The position numbers were made by a program, and so were the translations under genes. A stretch of DNA of 64,000 nucleotides, from positions 236,680,719 to 236,744,718 of the forward strand of contig NC_081824.1 of assembly GCF_030867095.1 (NCBI RefSeq). Reading direction: 5' to 3'. The notes under the pieces were generated by a model. That model did not search any database. It saw only the letters and a program-made list of their open reading frames with translations, and was not told where the DNA came from. Every line of letters begins with the position of its first letter. The first letter of the stretch is position 1. The stretch is from Alligator mississippiensis. Its lineage: Eukaryota; Chordata; Crocodylia; Alligatoridae. Below, one piece after another: positions 13,001 to 26,400 of the stretch.

Positions 13001-16000
13001 GGAGCTAGCCTGTTCTCAGTGGTGGCAGATGGCAGAACGAGGAGCAATGGTCTTAAGTTGCAGCAAGAGAAGTTTAGGTTAGATATCGGGAAAAACTCTC
13101 TCACAAGGAAGGTACTAAAACACTGGAACACGTTACCCAGAGAGGTTGTGAACTCTCCATCCTTGGAGGTTTTTAAGACCTGGGTAGACAAAGCCTTGAC
13201 TGGGATAATCTAATTGGGGATGGTCCTGCTTTGATTCGGAGGTTGGATCAGATGACTTTCTGAGGTCCCTTGCAACCCTAATTTTCTATGATTCTATAAT
13301 TGATGACTGCTCGTTTAATACAATGACCCAATCAGTTATGAATCCACCTTACACTGCTTTCATCTAGTCTGTATTTCCTTTGCTTCTTAATGAGAATATT
13401 GTGAGAGAGTGTCCAGCACCACTTCTCTGATTCTATAACTTGAAAGCATCTAGCTTCTTTACGTAATCCCTAACCTGATCTGCCATTAGTCTAGACCAAT
13501 GTTCCTCAGCCAGGGTGCTGGGGGACCCTGGAGTGCTGCCAGATCCTTTGAAGGGTGCTGCAAGGTGGGAAGAGGTAAGTGAAGTATTAGAAGATAAGAA
13601 GATAAGCTAGGCAGACAAACCAGGCTCAAGCTTATCCCTGCCTGGATGATCTCTCATTCCTACTGCCCAGCCACTGTGTAAGGAGATAAGCACTGTAATA
13701 TAGAAATTCACTTCTGAAATTGGATGCCACTCCATTAACAAAAGTTATGGAGGTGTGCCTTGAGTCCAAAAAGTTTGAGAACCATTGCTCTAGGTTGTTT
13801 ACCTCCTTCCCTCTCTTTGCTGCCAACTGCTCTCGTCATCTGGTAGCTACCGCTATTAGTGAAAACCAAAGTAAAAAACATATTTACTACTTCAGCTTTA
13901 TCTGCATCATCTGTAACTAAACTACCTTTTGCAGATAGTTTGCTCCTATGCTCTTGAGCCACTTTAAAGTCTGGCTAGCTCTCTTAGATTCCCTTTTCCC
14001 TCAGACTTGTCTCCCGAGGGACCCTGCCCACTAGTTCCCTGAGTCTGTTCAAGTCAGTATTTCTGAAGTTCACCATCCTTATTCTGCTGCTTTCTTTCCT
14101 TTCTCCCCTTGGGATCTTGAAATCCACCATTTTATCATCGTCTCACCCAAGTTACTGCTCAGAAACAAGGATGAATTGGTTGACAATGTGAAGATGAAAA
14201 ATAAGTTGAGAGGTTTTCCCCCTCACTGGCTTCTCTACCATCTGTATTGAACCGTTATGTCCGATACACAAAAGGAATCTGCTGGACTGCTTTTGCACTG
14301 CTACATTTCCTTCCCAACAGATGCCCCAATAATAAAAGTCTCCCACGAGAAAGCTTTTACAGTTTCACAGAAGTTTAGGGCTGGAAGGTACCTCGTGAGA
14401 TCATCAGATCCAGCCCCACTGCTCTGGGCAGGAAAGACTGCTGGGGTCAAATATCCCCAGCAGGGTGTGTATCCAGTCTCCTTTTGAAGATCTCCAGGGT
14501 AGGTGCCTGCACCACCCCTGCTGGGAATCTATTTCAGAGTCTGATCACATGATCCATGAAGTTTTTCCTTATATCCAGTCTGAAATCTTCTTCTAAGAGC
14601 TTATGACCGTTTGGATTTCTTTTCTTTGCAAAAAGAAATGCAAACTTTTCCTAGAAATGCCTTGCCCTATTCTTGCTATCATACGCCAGAATATGGCACT
14701 AAAACCATGAGACTATATACATTATTTCTATTCAGTTGTACACCTCTGTTCACTCAGCCTCTTGGAGAAAGTAGTATACAGAAATGGAATATGGTTTCCT
14801 GCTGTGTACTGCCTATCAATTAGAGCAGGGGTCAATCCAGCCAACGGATCTGGTCTGCAGATGTGAGGCTTCACTAGGAGGGGATTCCTCCCATGCTGCA
14901 GCAGCAAGAAATGGTGGTGGTGGGTGCTTCTCCTCCTCCCTCCCCCGCTCCATGGTACACTGGGAAAAAGTAGTAGCAGCTGTAGCTAGGCCTTGGCATG
15001 TGACTGCCTCCAACCCAAATGGGTCATTCTGGCCCGCAGCCTAAAAAGGATACAGACCACTGAACTAGAGGAAGTTTTATACCACCAGTGGTCCAATACT
15101 TCATAGCATAATCCAAATGTGAAGGAAAAGTAAAAAATTAGCAGAGAGAAAAATATCTTATTTTACATGATTTAATATTGATTTTAGTGTCAGGGAATGT
15201 TAGGTGAAACTTGTTAACAATGTAAAAACAACCCTCTAATCTAATGAGTCAGCTAGACAGCTTACAGGGGCAAGCATATCCACAACAAGTTTGCTTTTTT
15301 TCCTTCCTCATCTGCTCATAGGACATACCCATTACATAGATTCAAGGATTCATAGATGTTTGGGTTGGAAGGGACTGAAGTAGATCATAGAGTCTGACCC
15401 CCTGCCCTGGGCGGAACGAGTGCGTGTCTAGCTTCCTCTTTAAGACCCCCAAAGTAGGGGAGTGCACTACCTCCTTTGGAAGCCCATTCCAGATTCTGGC
15501 AACTAAGTAAGTTGTTCCTGATATATAACCTAAATCTGCTCTCTGTCAGTTTGTGGCCATTGTTCCTAGTTACTCCAAGGGCTGCCCTGGTAAACAGAGC
15601 ATCTCCTACTCCTTGCTGCCCTCCTCACCTCCTGATGAATTTCTAGATGGTCACAAGATCACCCCTCTGCCTTCTCTTGGAGAGGCTGAAGAGATCCAGG
15701 TCTCTCAATCTCTCCTCGTAGGGCTTTGCTTGCAGGCCCCTAACCATATGAGTGGACTTTCTCTGAACACTCCTGAGGTTGTCCACATCCCTCTTGAAGT
15801 ACGGTTCCCAAAACTGGGCCAGCTTATCAAGCTAGCTAACAATAGCCCAAAAAACTTTAGACAGAGTGACTCTACTTTGAAAAGTGACTGTAAAAATGGA
15901 TATACTCTCATTTATTTTCAGAGTTCTTTCTGCTTACTTTACTGACTCAGCTGAGTAACAAATGCATTCTATTCATAGACTTACATCCACAAAACTATTA

Positions 16001-19000
16001 CATAAATTCAGATTGCAGCAACTTCATTATTAGCAATGTCTGAGCACCAAATGTCCTAATTTATCTCCATATCCTAGGCTGAGTTTTTGTCACTGGAAGT
16101 GGCAGTAAGCATTTTTATGTTTAAACTGAAGATCTGTTATAGAAGTGATGGGAGAACCATAAATACGTCTTTTTTAAAGCTCATTTTTAGAGTATAACAA
16201 CTTTTTAAACTGAAGACAACCTGTACACAGAAATCATGAAATTCACAGATAAATCTTTTATCTTTCAAATGAAAAGGAGGACTTATTTAAGAGTGCATAC
16301 ACGCACAAACCCCTACAGAATAAACTAGGAAAGAAAGTGAAGTTAACTTCTTCAGTTGAAATTTTAAAGGGACTGTATATGGGCTTAGTGTCATTAAAGT
16401 GTTTTCAGAGTAAGAATGGGTATGCTATATTCTGATACAGATTACACAATGTTACCTTCTTCCTTGCTCATTGTCCTCTGAACCTGACTGCTGACTGATT
16501 CTCCATCTTCTTGTTGTTTTTGACTAAGTCTCACGAAAAGGGCTTTCTGCATTGCTGGAAGAAAATCTGGTACATTAATAGCTGGTTTATGGCCTGCTTT
16601 ACTGATGCAATCTGACTCACTTCCACTCTTATGTGAATCCTGAGCAATAAGGTGAGCTGGATGATCTGTAAAATCTCCATGCCATACTCCATCTGAATAT
16701 ACAAAAACAACACATAATTAGCTGATGTGTTGGCATTAAGAAGCCAGTGGCAAATTAAAGAACATTAACTTTGAAGCAAATTACAGGCAACCATTTGGCT
16801 AATACTTCCTTCAGTGACTGTTCTTGTATTTTGATGTTTTAATACTTCAGAAAAAAGAAATCTTTCGCCAAGGAACAAAAGATTTTAAATCACAGACTTA
16901 CCACCACTGTTGTTGGTTGGCTGAAAGTTATGTACAGCTTGATGAGAATAGTAATTGTCATAGAAATCAGCTGGATTCTGAATAGACTCATAACCAATAT
17001 TCTGCTGGCGTTCACCCGGAATCTGCTGATATGGTGCACCTGGTGGACAATGATTCTCTCTGGGCATGTTTACCATATGTCCTTGAACTCCTGGAGTGTT
17101 GTATGATGCACCAATTCCTGGAGGTGTTAAAGGTGGACCCGCTTGTTGTGCTTGGATAGGCATGCCAACTTGACTTTGTGGTCCTAAAAAGCCTGGTGGA
17201 ACAGGCTGTAAAGGTGGGCTCTGAGGCATTGCTGGACCTTGAGGACCTGAACATTGATGATGCCCAGGCGAACCTGGGTGTATTGCTGGTCCGTTATGTC
17301 CTTGTGACATGCTGGATCCAGGCCCTGGACTTGACCCCGGATTATACATGTGCTGAGAATGTGGGTCATTTCCCTGAAATGGTGGCCTTGGTGGAGATGC
17401 ACTGTTATAGAAAGTTGGTGGCCTGTGTGTAGAAAATTAAGAGGTTAAATTTTGAACCTAAAGACACTGATAATTTATTATTCCATTATCCTTTAGAGAT
17501 GTCTCTTTACATTTTCTGTAGTCTAAAGTTTAGATGAAATTGATAAGAACAGATTAAGAGACCAGGTCTTGCTCCTGAATTCTGGGATATAGATCTCTTT
17601 TGGAGATACATGTTGGCAGCAGGCAGGTAGTGAGGGAATGGTGGGGGGGACACAACAGGGTGGCTGTATTAATCCCTACGCTGCTGTTGTTTGTTCCACT
17701 GCTGGAGGGGGGGTCTGGGTCCAGATCCGGCCCAGAAGGCTGAGCAAATTTGAGACCCCTACTATGGACCATTTTAAAACTTACTTTTTTCCAATTTTGT
17801 GTGCTAAATCCACAGTTGGTTTCACAACTATTTCAAACAGAGATGGAATTTTCTTGAATTCACCAGAAGGATCTTGAAAACTTTCTGCATCAGGATCAGA
17901 AAATGAGAACTGCTCTGGTGGTGTTGGTAAAAGCCCAACTCCTGGAGGTGGTTTGGGAAGAGGAACTATACCACGCTTTCTGAGCTCCTCCAGCTCTTTT
18001 TCATCTTCATTTTGTGGTTCTTCTTCTGTATTCAAAACCTAAAACAAGGAAATGTAATTAAAACTGGGCACATCTACACAAGACGTTTTACTGTGCAGCA
18101 GACTAATTTTCTGCACAGCGGAGTATCACTGTCCAGACATGTACAGCTATGAGGGCACACAAAACTAATTAACTTTGCAGCAAGGTAGTCTTGTAAAATA
18201 CAAGTACCACCCTGCAGTGGCATTTTTTTGTGAGCAGCAGCACACATGTAGATGCTGCCTTGGCTGGCTGGGGCACAGGGTGCTTCAGTGTGGGGTTAGC
18301 TGGCAGGCACCCTGGGCTACGTGCTCCCCTATCTCCACATGCCTCTCTGCAAGTGGCTGGGGTGCAGCGTGCCTCAGTGCAGAGACTGCGGGCTGGCTAG
18401 CCCTGTGCTGAGACAACCTTTGCCCCAGCCAGCTCCCCTGCAGCTGACTCCCTGGCTTCCCTGCCAGCCTAGATCTCTCCAACCAGGCTCCAGGTGGTGC
18501 TCATGAGTAAATTGCAAAAAGCAATATGCTCCAGAGTTTTTTGCTCCGGGGCGCACATGTAGACATGCCCACTGATTACACTAACTATGTGCTAAAATTA
18601 ACATTTCAAAGTAGCACTACATTTTACATTTAGATGTAATTCTAAACTATATCGCCTTTCTTTTGAGTTTGTTATTAATGGATCATAAATTTCCCATTAC
18701 ATTTTCTTCCAGGTCAATGGCAAAGCACAAGGGATTAAACCATTTCTATAATTAGGAACAGAAAATTTTAGGATGTTCATGGCCTTTGATTAGTTACTTT
18801 AAATAGTGGAAGAAAATAAAATGTTCTAAAAAACAATTCAAAAAACAAATCAGTGCCAAAGAAGAATGCATTTAAAAATAAGAGTACAAGGATGTTGATG
18901 AAGAAGAGGAGGCAGAACGGAGTGGTAAGAGAGGAAAAAAATGAAGGGGAAAAAGGAGAATATGGTGTTGTATGTAGTTACAGAGCCAAACCTTGTATGT

Positions 19001-20457
19001 AGCTACAGAGCCAAACCACAAGGATAGGATTTTCTAAGTGAACTAGGAATATTAAATATCACTGGAGCTGAGCACCTATCTCCCCTAGACCCCTTAAAAA
19101 TTCCACCCTAAATGTAGACCACCTGCCTACCTCTCACTAGAGGAAAAGAATATTTGCTTACTTAGACATTACTTACCTTATCCAGTAGTTCTTTTGTTTC
19201 TGCAGTTAGTGGAGCATGAGAAAATTTACATTTATCTCCTTGATAGCATTTTGCTCCTGTATGATAGAACTTGCAAGGAAATTCATGTAAGCAGAAACTA
19301 TTAAGGATTCTAACAAATAACAAAATCTGATTTGTATACGTTGGAACAATTTAACAAAATTAATTTTCAGATAGACTTCAACTGCTCCTGAATATTTATC
19401 TTCTCCAGAATCATAAACTAAACAGTACAACAAGCTAACAGTTTACCATTTAATTTTCTTTGATGCCACATTAATAACTGATTTACTTTATCACTCTACT
19501 TTTGCTAAGACTTTAAGTACTGAAGTTAAAAATCAGAAGTCTCAATTCTTCAATAAAAAGCCACATAGAGCCCTTAAAACAAGAAAAATAAGCTAAATCT
19601 ATTATAAAAATGCATTTAACTCCCCAACTCCCCAAATCATCCCCCTGCACCTAGCTTTAAGTCTATTAATCTTTTACCATATGTATTAAGTCTATCAAAC
19701 TCATGGTATTAACAGTTTATGACCACAGGTACAATTTGTATAACAAATTACACCTGTGGTGTAAAATGCTTTCAAATCAGAAAAGAAGTGTTTTACATCT
19801 GCTTTATAACTATCCCGTTCCTTCTGTGGGGTGCCAAATAGACAGGCAATGTTTTTAAAAAACACTCATTTTTAAGAGTTCTCATTTTTAGTCTTCCAAT
19901 AATACCATGAAGGAACCAAGATTTAGTAGTATATTATATATTTTTGTCATGTAGTATTGCTTTTCATAAAAGCAAGAAGTAATTTGTGGCACAGGAAACT
20001 TGTGCACAAACTAATACTCAGATTTTTTTTGTTTTTATATAACAAATTACAGCCCTCAGAATAAGATCGGTAAAGAAACCATAGAAGTCTGTAACTACAA
20101 TGGAATTTGTAGGCGCCTTTTTGAATACAACTTTTCTCATGTCCAAATTCCCATCACTGGTTGTAACAACAATTAAAATTCTGCACAGAGACTGTTTACA
20201 GCATATCACAGTAAAGTAACTAAAGGAAAAATCAGATTATGATAAATGATATAATAATATATTTTATATTTATATAAAACTTGATTCAGAATTTAATTCA
20301 AGTATAGTTTTTGCCAAAGGATATTATGCATATAAATGCAATTTTCTCCTTTGGTACAATAACCCTGTATGTAAAACTTGCAGATCTCCTTTTTCTTTTC
20401 TATTTCTGCATCATGATCAAATTTACATTGGTCTCCCTGTGAACAATGAAAGAAAGA

Positions 20458-20491
<34 letters not shown>

Positions 20492-23400
20492 CAGACAGGT
20501 GGACAGAAAAAGGTTATTAATTCTAAATGTTGACTCATTCCATTTCATATTCTAACAAAGCTTTCATCATTAGCCTATTCTGAGATTTTCTTTAATATCA
20601 TACATACAAATGTTTATCAAGCATGTCAATTTTCCTCAAATTCCAAAACCAACTGAATAAAGAGGCCATTTAACACAGAATAATGGTTCTATGTCAGCAC
20701 TCCAGAGACTATGTGCCAGTGGTCTGTGGAGAGATGGCTGGCCACAAACTCAAAACCGTGGTTACAGAAGTTCCATGCACTGGATACATACAGAAGTTCC
20801 ATGCACTGGTTTAACCTAAATAGAGTAATACTACGTAGTAGATCCAGGTTTATCTTAAACTGGGTTCTGCAATTTTAGACTGGTTTGTGTGCATGGAACT
20901 TCTGTACAGTTACAGGTTTAGACTGACTGTTGGTTACTGAGACCAGATCTGTAAGCATAAGGTCAGCACTGGAACGAGTCAAGTCTAAATCGGGCAGCCA
21001 TTCTGTACCTAATTTAACCTCCCCAAATGCCTATACTTAGCCAAAGAGACAAATACAGTTTACAATCACGAAAACACGTAAAATGGCAGGCCTCCAAATT
21101 CATAGTGAAACTAGAAATAAGTAGCATAAAAATATATTTTTGACACAGAAAAATCAGCCAGTAGGCAAATATTGATTATTTTCATAATGTGTTTCAGATT
21201 TCTATGATCCCTCTTATAACTGATTCAAAGATTAGGTTTGGTATCAGAGAATTACACTGCGTTGTACTCTGAATTTCACAATGATGCAGCAGCACAATAC
21301 AAAATCCCTATGCAATGGCAGGCTATTATGCTATGGATTAAAGCATCTCCTCCCTGCTGCTTAACATCTCTTGACTAGAAGACGACAGCAGTTTTGCTTG
21401 GGTGCTTCTTTTAAATATTTGTCCTTCTTAAACTGAAGAAAATACTCTTTTGTCCACAGTTAAAGCAATGCTTTTAATATGTCTCAAAATCTATAATACC
21501 CAAAAGTAGATTTTAAAATTCAATCTATTTACACATTGCCTCTGTCCAAAATAAGCATACATGTATATAACATATTATACTAGTGCCAAATGTTAATGCT
21601 GCCTAATACACAGCTATATTTATTGTACATACTAGTATGGAAACAATGGGTCATTTTTATATGATATTAATTCCTTAGTAAAATGAGATGAAGCCATTTC
21701 CACCCCCCTAGCACTTTTCCTAATATTTCATTTATCTATTCTGGCAAAGAATATTAATGCAAAAAAAAGTAACATGAAAGTTTTCCTGTTATAAGCTAAA
21801 CAGAAATGGAAAGTCAATCTTTTTATTCTACCTCAAGTGATACATAATGCAGGAAAGTATGTATTTACCTTAATACATCTCCCCTCAAGAAAATATTTAC
21901 AAATTTGTTTTCCTTTGTGTTCCACTGTGTGTTGATTTATGAATTCTTGACTCATATTCACCCATTTCTTCACTGGTTTGCCGTCCTATAAGAGACAAGG
22001 CACACATTTTTATGTGCACACACTATTTACACACTGAGCGCACTTGAAAAATAATTACAGCATTCTCAGCAGTTGTTTTTTCAAAATGGAGCATAACTCT
22101 CAAATATAATCATTGCACATCATGGTTTCAGGCCTCAGTACAGACTGCTGTACAAAGTTCAAAAAAGAGCTTCTTTTCTCCTATAATATTAAGTAAAACT
22201 AAACATGCACGTATCAATTTTTAGGGTGGAGATGGTAAGCATTCTGTTATAAATACAACCAATTTAGAAGCTTCTTTCTAATATAATGAAGATTTGTATA
22301 TCTCAGTTTAGGAAACCAATGCAGGAAAAAATAAATCTAGATTTGCTCTGCATAGGATAGATATTGTATTTCTTGTAATAACTGTTTAAACTGAACAATG
22401 TGCTTCTTGGGGGAAGGGAATGAGTGGGTTTTGGGGACAGGCACAGCCCTCAAATCCACAGATTCTTCTTTTATGGAGGTAATGAATGGAGGCAGGGAGG
22501 GATGGGATGGAAGGCTGGGTTGAGTTAAGTTGGGCCACAGGGGATGCTCTTCTAGATGAGGCAGGAGTGGGTGGGGTGAAGTAAAATGTTTGGAATTTGG
22601 AGACGCTGGGGAGGGGTTGGGCTGATTATGCTACTGTATTTCATTTTTTCCCCTCTAAGTTAGTTTCTCTTTTACTGTAAGCTGCCCCAAAAAAGCTCAA
22701 GAAAGGGCAGCATATAAATCTAATAAACAAACAAATAAATGCATTCATGAACAAATACATGAATAAAGTATTCCAGCTGTATTAACAGCTTGTAGTCAAC
22801 CAGTAGGAGTCAAATCCCAACCCTGATATGAAGATCCCTTCCAACATATATACTAAAGTAAGATGTTAGTGATGGTATTTTCATGTTAAAGAGGAAAATG
22901 AGAGATATGATTCTATGATGGAGATAGTGCTAATGAGGACTTCCTTTTCAGATACTGTCCCAGTCTCAGGATCTTCCTCTCCAGAGAGAATATTTCCTAA
23001 AACTCAGATTATCTGTTCCCACTTCTTATCCCAGATTGAAAATAGTCCATGAGGCCCATTGCAGAGCTGTCCCCCTCACTGATGGAGAAAGGTGAATGCC
23101 CACACCTAGATTAGGGGAAGCCTAGATATTGCGTCCCCTAATATCACCACTTCAAAGACTATTCTTCTTGCTTTTGGAAGTGCTGAAGTGTCAAGAACCT
23201 AGGTGCACAGACTCTGGGCTTTCCCTATAGCCCCGTGCTTTAACAGTGAAGACCACACACATGGATACCTCCACACACACTTTCATGTCAACCAAGGATT
23301 CAAATGCATGAAGAAGTGCACTGCATTAACGTCCTGGAGCTTCAACTGAGATTAGTGCCCCAGTGGGTTAATTTCTATACAAACAAGACGATGTCCCTGA

Positions 23401-26400
23401 CAAAGAGAGTTTATATTCTGAATAGATAGAAACACAAGTATTTCTGCCTAGTTTTTACAAGTAGCCATGAGGAAGCCACTGGGCCAAGGTCATATGGGTA
23501 GTCTGTAACAGAGCTTGGCACTAAACTCAGATTTGCAGTTTGCAGACTACTGCCATAAATGCAAGGTTACCTTGCCTTTCAAGCAGAAGGAACTGTCCAG
23601 TCCTCTTGTACCAGTCTCTTTCACCACATTGCATGTCTTCATTCCCTGCTCCTCTTTTCATCTTATTTCCTTTTTGCCCTTACCACCCCTGCACAAGATT
23701 AGGCATTCTCTTTTCACCCAAAGATCTCACTCTCTGCAGCAGCAATTTTGCTTTCCCATTTCTACACATGTACTTTGGGGGCTGGTGGTTTCTGTCCCAC
23801 TCAGTGACAGCAGTATCACTATCTTCCAGGCAAAGAAATCTACAGCAACTCTCTGACACAGGCAGACTGGGAATATGTAGTGGCAATACCAGATCCTGCC
23901 TTCTCCCCCCAGTTAGAAGTAGTATTCTGATTGCTCAGGAACCCTGACACAAGCCCACAGAGAGGGAAGAAGAAAGCAAACTGGACATATGTTATGAACC
24001 TGTGAAGTCCATTGACTTTACAACAGATATTCTGATGCCCCTTCACATGGTCTCTTGCAGAAAGTGGCAACTTGAAAGATGTACTTATGTAGATTTCTTT
24101 TTTTCCCCGTACCTCTACCGTATTCTGGATGCATAGGATTAGACCACTGTCCCTGTTCCCAAGCTTAATGTAGTGGGTGAAGAACCTTCAAAGTTACTTC
24201 GACCAGACAACTGAAGAAGAGGAACTACAGGAACTGCTTAGGAATCTCTAAGTGTGTGACACACTTTGTCAGTTCTCATGGTGGATGGCTCTGAACCCTC
24301 AAACAAAAGGTCCTCAGCAGTATTCTGGACCTGCCTTAGGAAAATGAGACCCGGCAGCCAGGACAACCATCCTACAGCAGCTGCCACAGCCATGGACGGC
24401 AAGGCATTATATCAGCAGCATTTGGGACCACACGTAGGAAAACTTTACTATTACTTGGCCCTCAGCAGCAAAGGCTTACTACAATAAAATCCCTATTATG
24501 CGGCACGAATGGAGAATGGGGGATGCTGGGTATCTAAAAATGGTGGGTACTTGAGAAGCGCGGGTTTTTAAATGGACACGGAGCGGGGGGGGAGGGGGCG
24601 GCACACACGGAGCAGCGCAGGGTGGTGGCTGGCAGCAGAGACTTCCCCCCACACCCCACGTCCGGCCGGCAATCCAGGTTAGTAGAGTGTTCTGGATAGT
24701 AGAATGCAAGATAACAGGGATTTTACTGTACTACTGCTTATATATACAGAAATAATTTCCAGCAAGGAATAGAATAATAATTATTATTCTAAACTGCAGG
24801 TTGGCAGAGAAGTAGGTTTCTTCCCAATGAGTTAAGCATTTTCACTGTGAAAGGAAAAGACCTGAGCTGCACATCTTTTACCTGCCATGCCAAATATCTG
24901 GATGTATGTTATGAACCTGTGAAGTCCATTGACTTTACAACAGATATTCTCATGCCCCTTCACTATGGGCCTAATTTAGTCTTTCACCAAAAGTCAATAG
25001 AATTCTGTCAATTTAAAGCAAGAAAATTCCCTGAAATTACAGAATTGAGTGGACATGGGTTTAAAAAAGTTAGCACACTACATATGGCATGGACAAACAT
25101 ACATCTGGAGCAGTTTCAAAATGGGACGGGGAGTCACCAGTCTGGACCATGCAGGAGCTGCTATGCTGTAAGAGTTTCAAGTGCACAAGCCTACAGTGAT
25201 ACAAATGTAGCAAAAATGCTCATCTTCACATAGGAGCAATTTTATTACTTTTGTATCATTTGTGCACATGTAATTGTTACAGTGTAACAACTGCTGCACA
25301 TCCCTTTCACTCCCCACTTTTTAAACTGTTCTTAGTACACATTTGTTTATTCTGTATAGAAAAGCACCATGAAATTGATCATAGAGTCTTACTTCCGAAA
25401 AATATAATGTACAAGAGCATATTTTCAAAGTACATTATTTTAAAACTAGTAAACAGTGCTTTGGATCAGAAGCTTCTTCTGGCTGGCTGCCTCTGAGTTG
25501 GGTAGACTCTATGACCCATGAGCCAGTTCCAGCCCAGAGCCATTTGATCTAGCCTGTGGACATGGGGTTTCAGTGACAGAAACTTTCCCCATGCTGCCCT
25601 GGGGAGAAGTGGCAGCAGGAAGTGCTTCCCCTGTGGTGCCACGGGGAGAAGAATCATGCTCCAGAATATCATCTTTCATTTGAACGTAATCAAGACTGCA
25701 TACCTTATGAAGATAACTAGAGGTACACTGATATATTGGTGGCATGAATATCGGATCAGCACTGATAAAAGGAAAATTAACATAATCGGCAATCAGCTTT
25801 TTTTGGCCAGTGTAGCCAGTAATGTCACCAATAAATGCTGCATGCACACAGCCAGGAATGCAGCCTGGCAGCTTGGAGAGCAGCATCCAGCTGGTAAGTC
25901 TGGGGGATGGGGGGACAGATTGAGGCCCCCATGGGGAAGGAGGGACGGAGTGGGGTAGGTGCTGCCCAGCTGGGGCAGAGCATGGGACAGAGCTGTGGAT
26001 GGCTCCTCTGCAGGGTATGCGTGTGGGGGTGTGTGTGTTGCACGTACTCCCAGGGGAGGCATGTACCCCCCTGCCCCCCACTGCAGGCTTCAGGCTGGGG
26101 CTGTGCCAGCCTCTTCTTGGTGGTGTGGCTGGATTGGGGCTGCGCTCAGGGCGAGGTGGCTATGGGGAATTTTGGGGTGGTGACAGCTCAACCTGTACCC
26201 ACTCCCCTCAGCACCAGTGCCACCTGCCCTGCCCCAACCCAGCCCCCAACCAGGAATAGACCAGCACAGCCTCTGGCCCCGAGCCCGCCCTCACCCCGCT
26301 CACAAATCCAGGAGGTACACGCTCCACACTGTCCCTCTCCTGGGAGCACTGCAGCAGCAGGGAGGTGCTCCCTCCAACCCCCACCTCCCTACCCTATATG

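Larger units (their letters stand above)
10362..14352 (-). mobile_element. CR1 LINE, reverse, split by three later insertions
   Basis: Reverse-strand CR1 runs from the 3' end near 10362 through reverse transcriptase to the endonuclease. The frame [19 protein letters not shown] lies at 13880-13920, and [20 protein letters not shown] (endonuclease GDFN-like motif) at 14287-14346. The copy is interrupted by a hAT element at 10419-10666, a plus-strand CR1 at 11593-13297 and a hAT element at 13497-13787. Sequence resumes in order after each insertion. Inactive, with stops and frameshifts. Confidence 0.75.

Noticed and set aside
23515..23947. Two overlapping frames of 113 and 135 codons
   Set aside because: No recognisable domain, no splice support, in the middle of intron 5.
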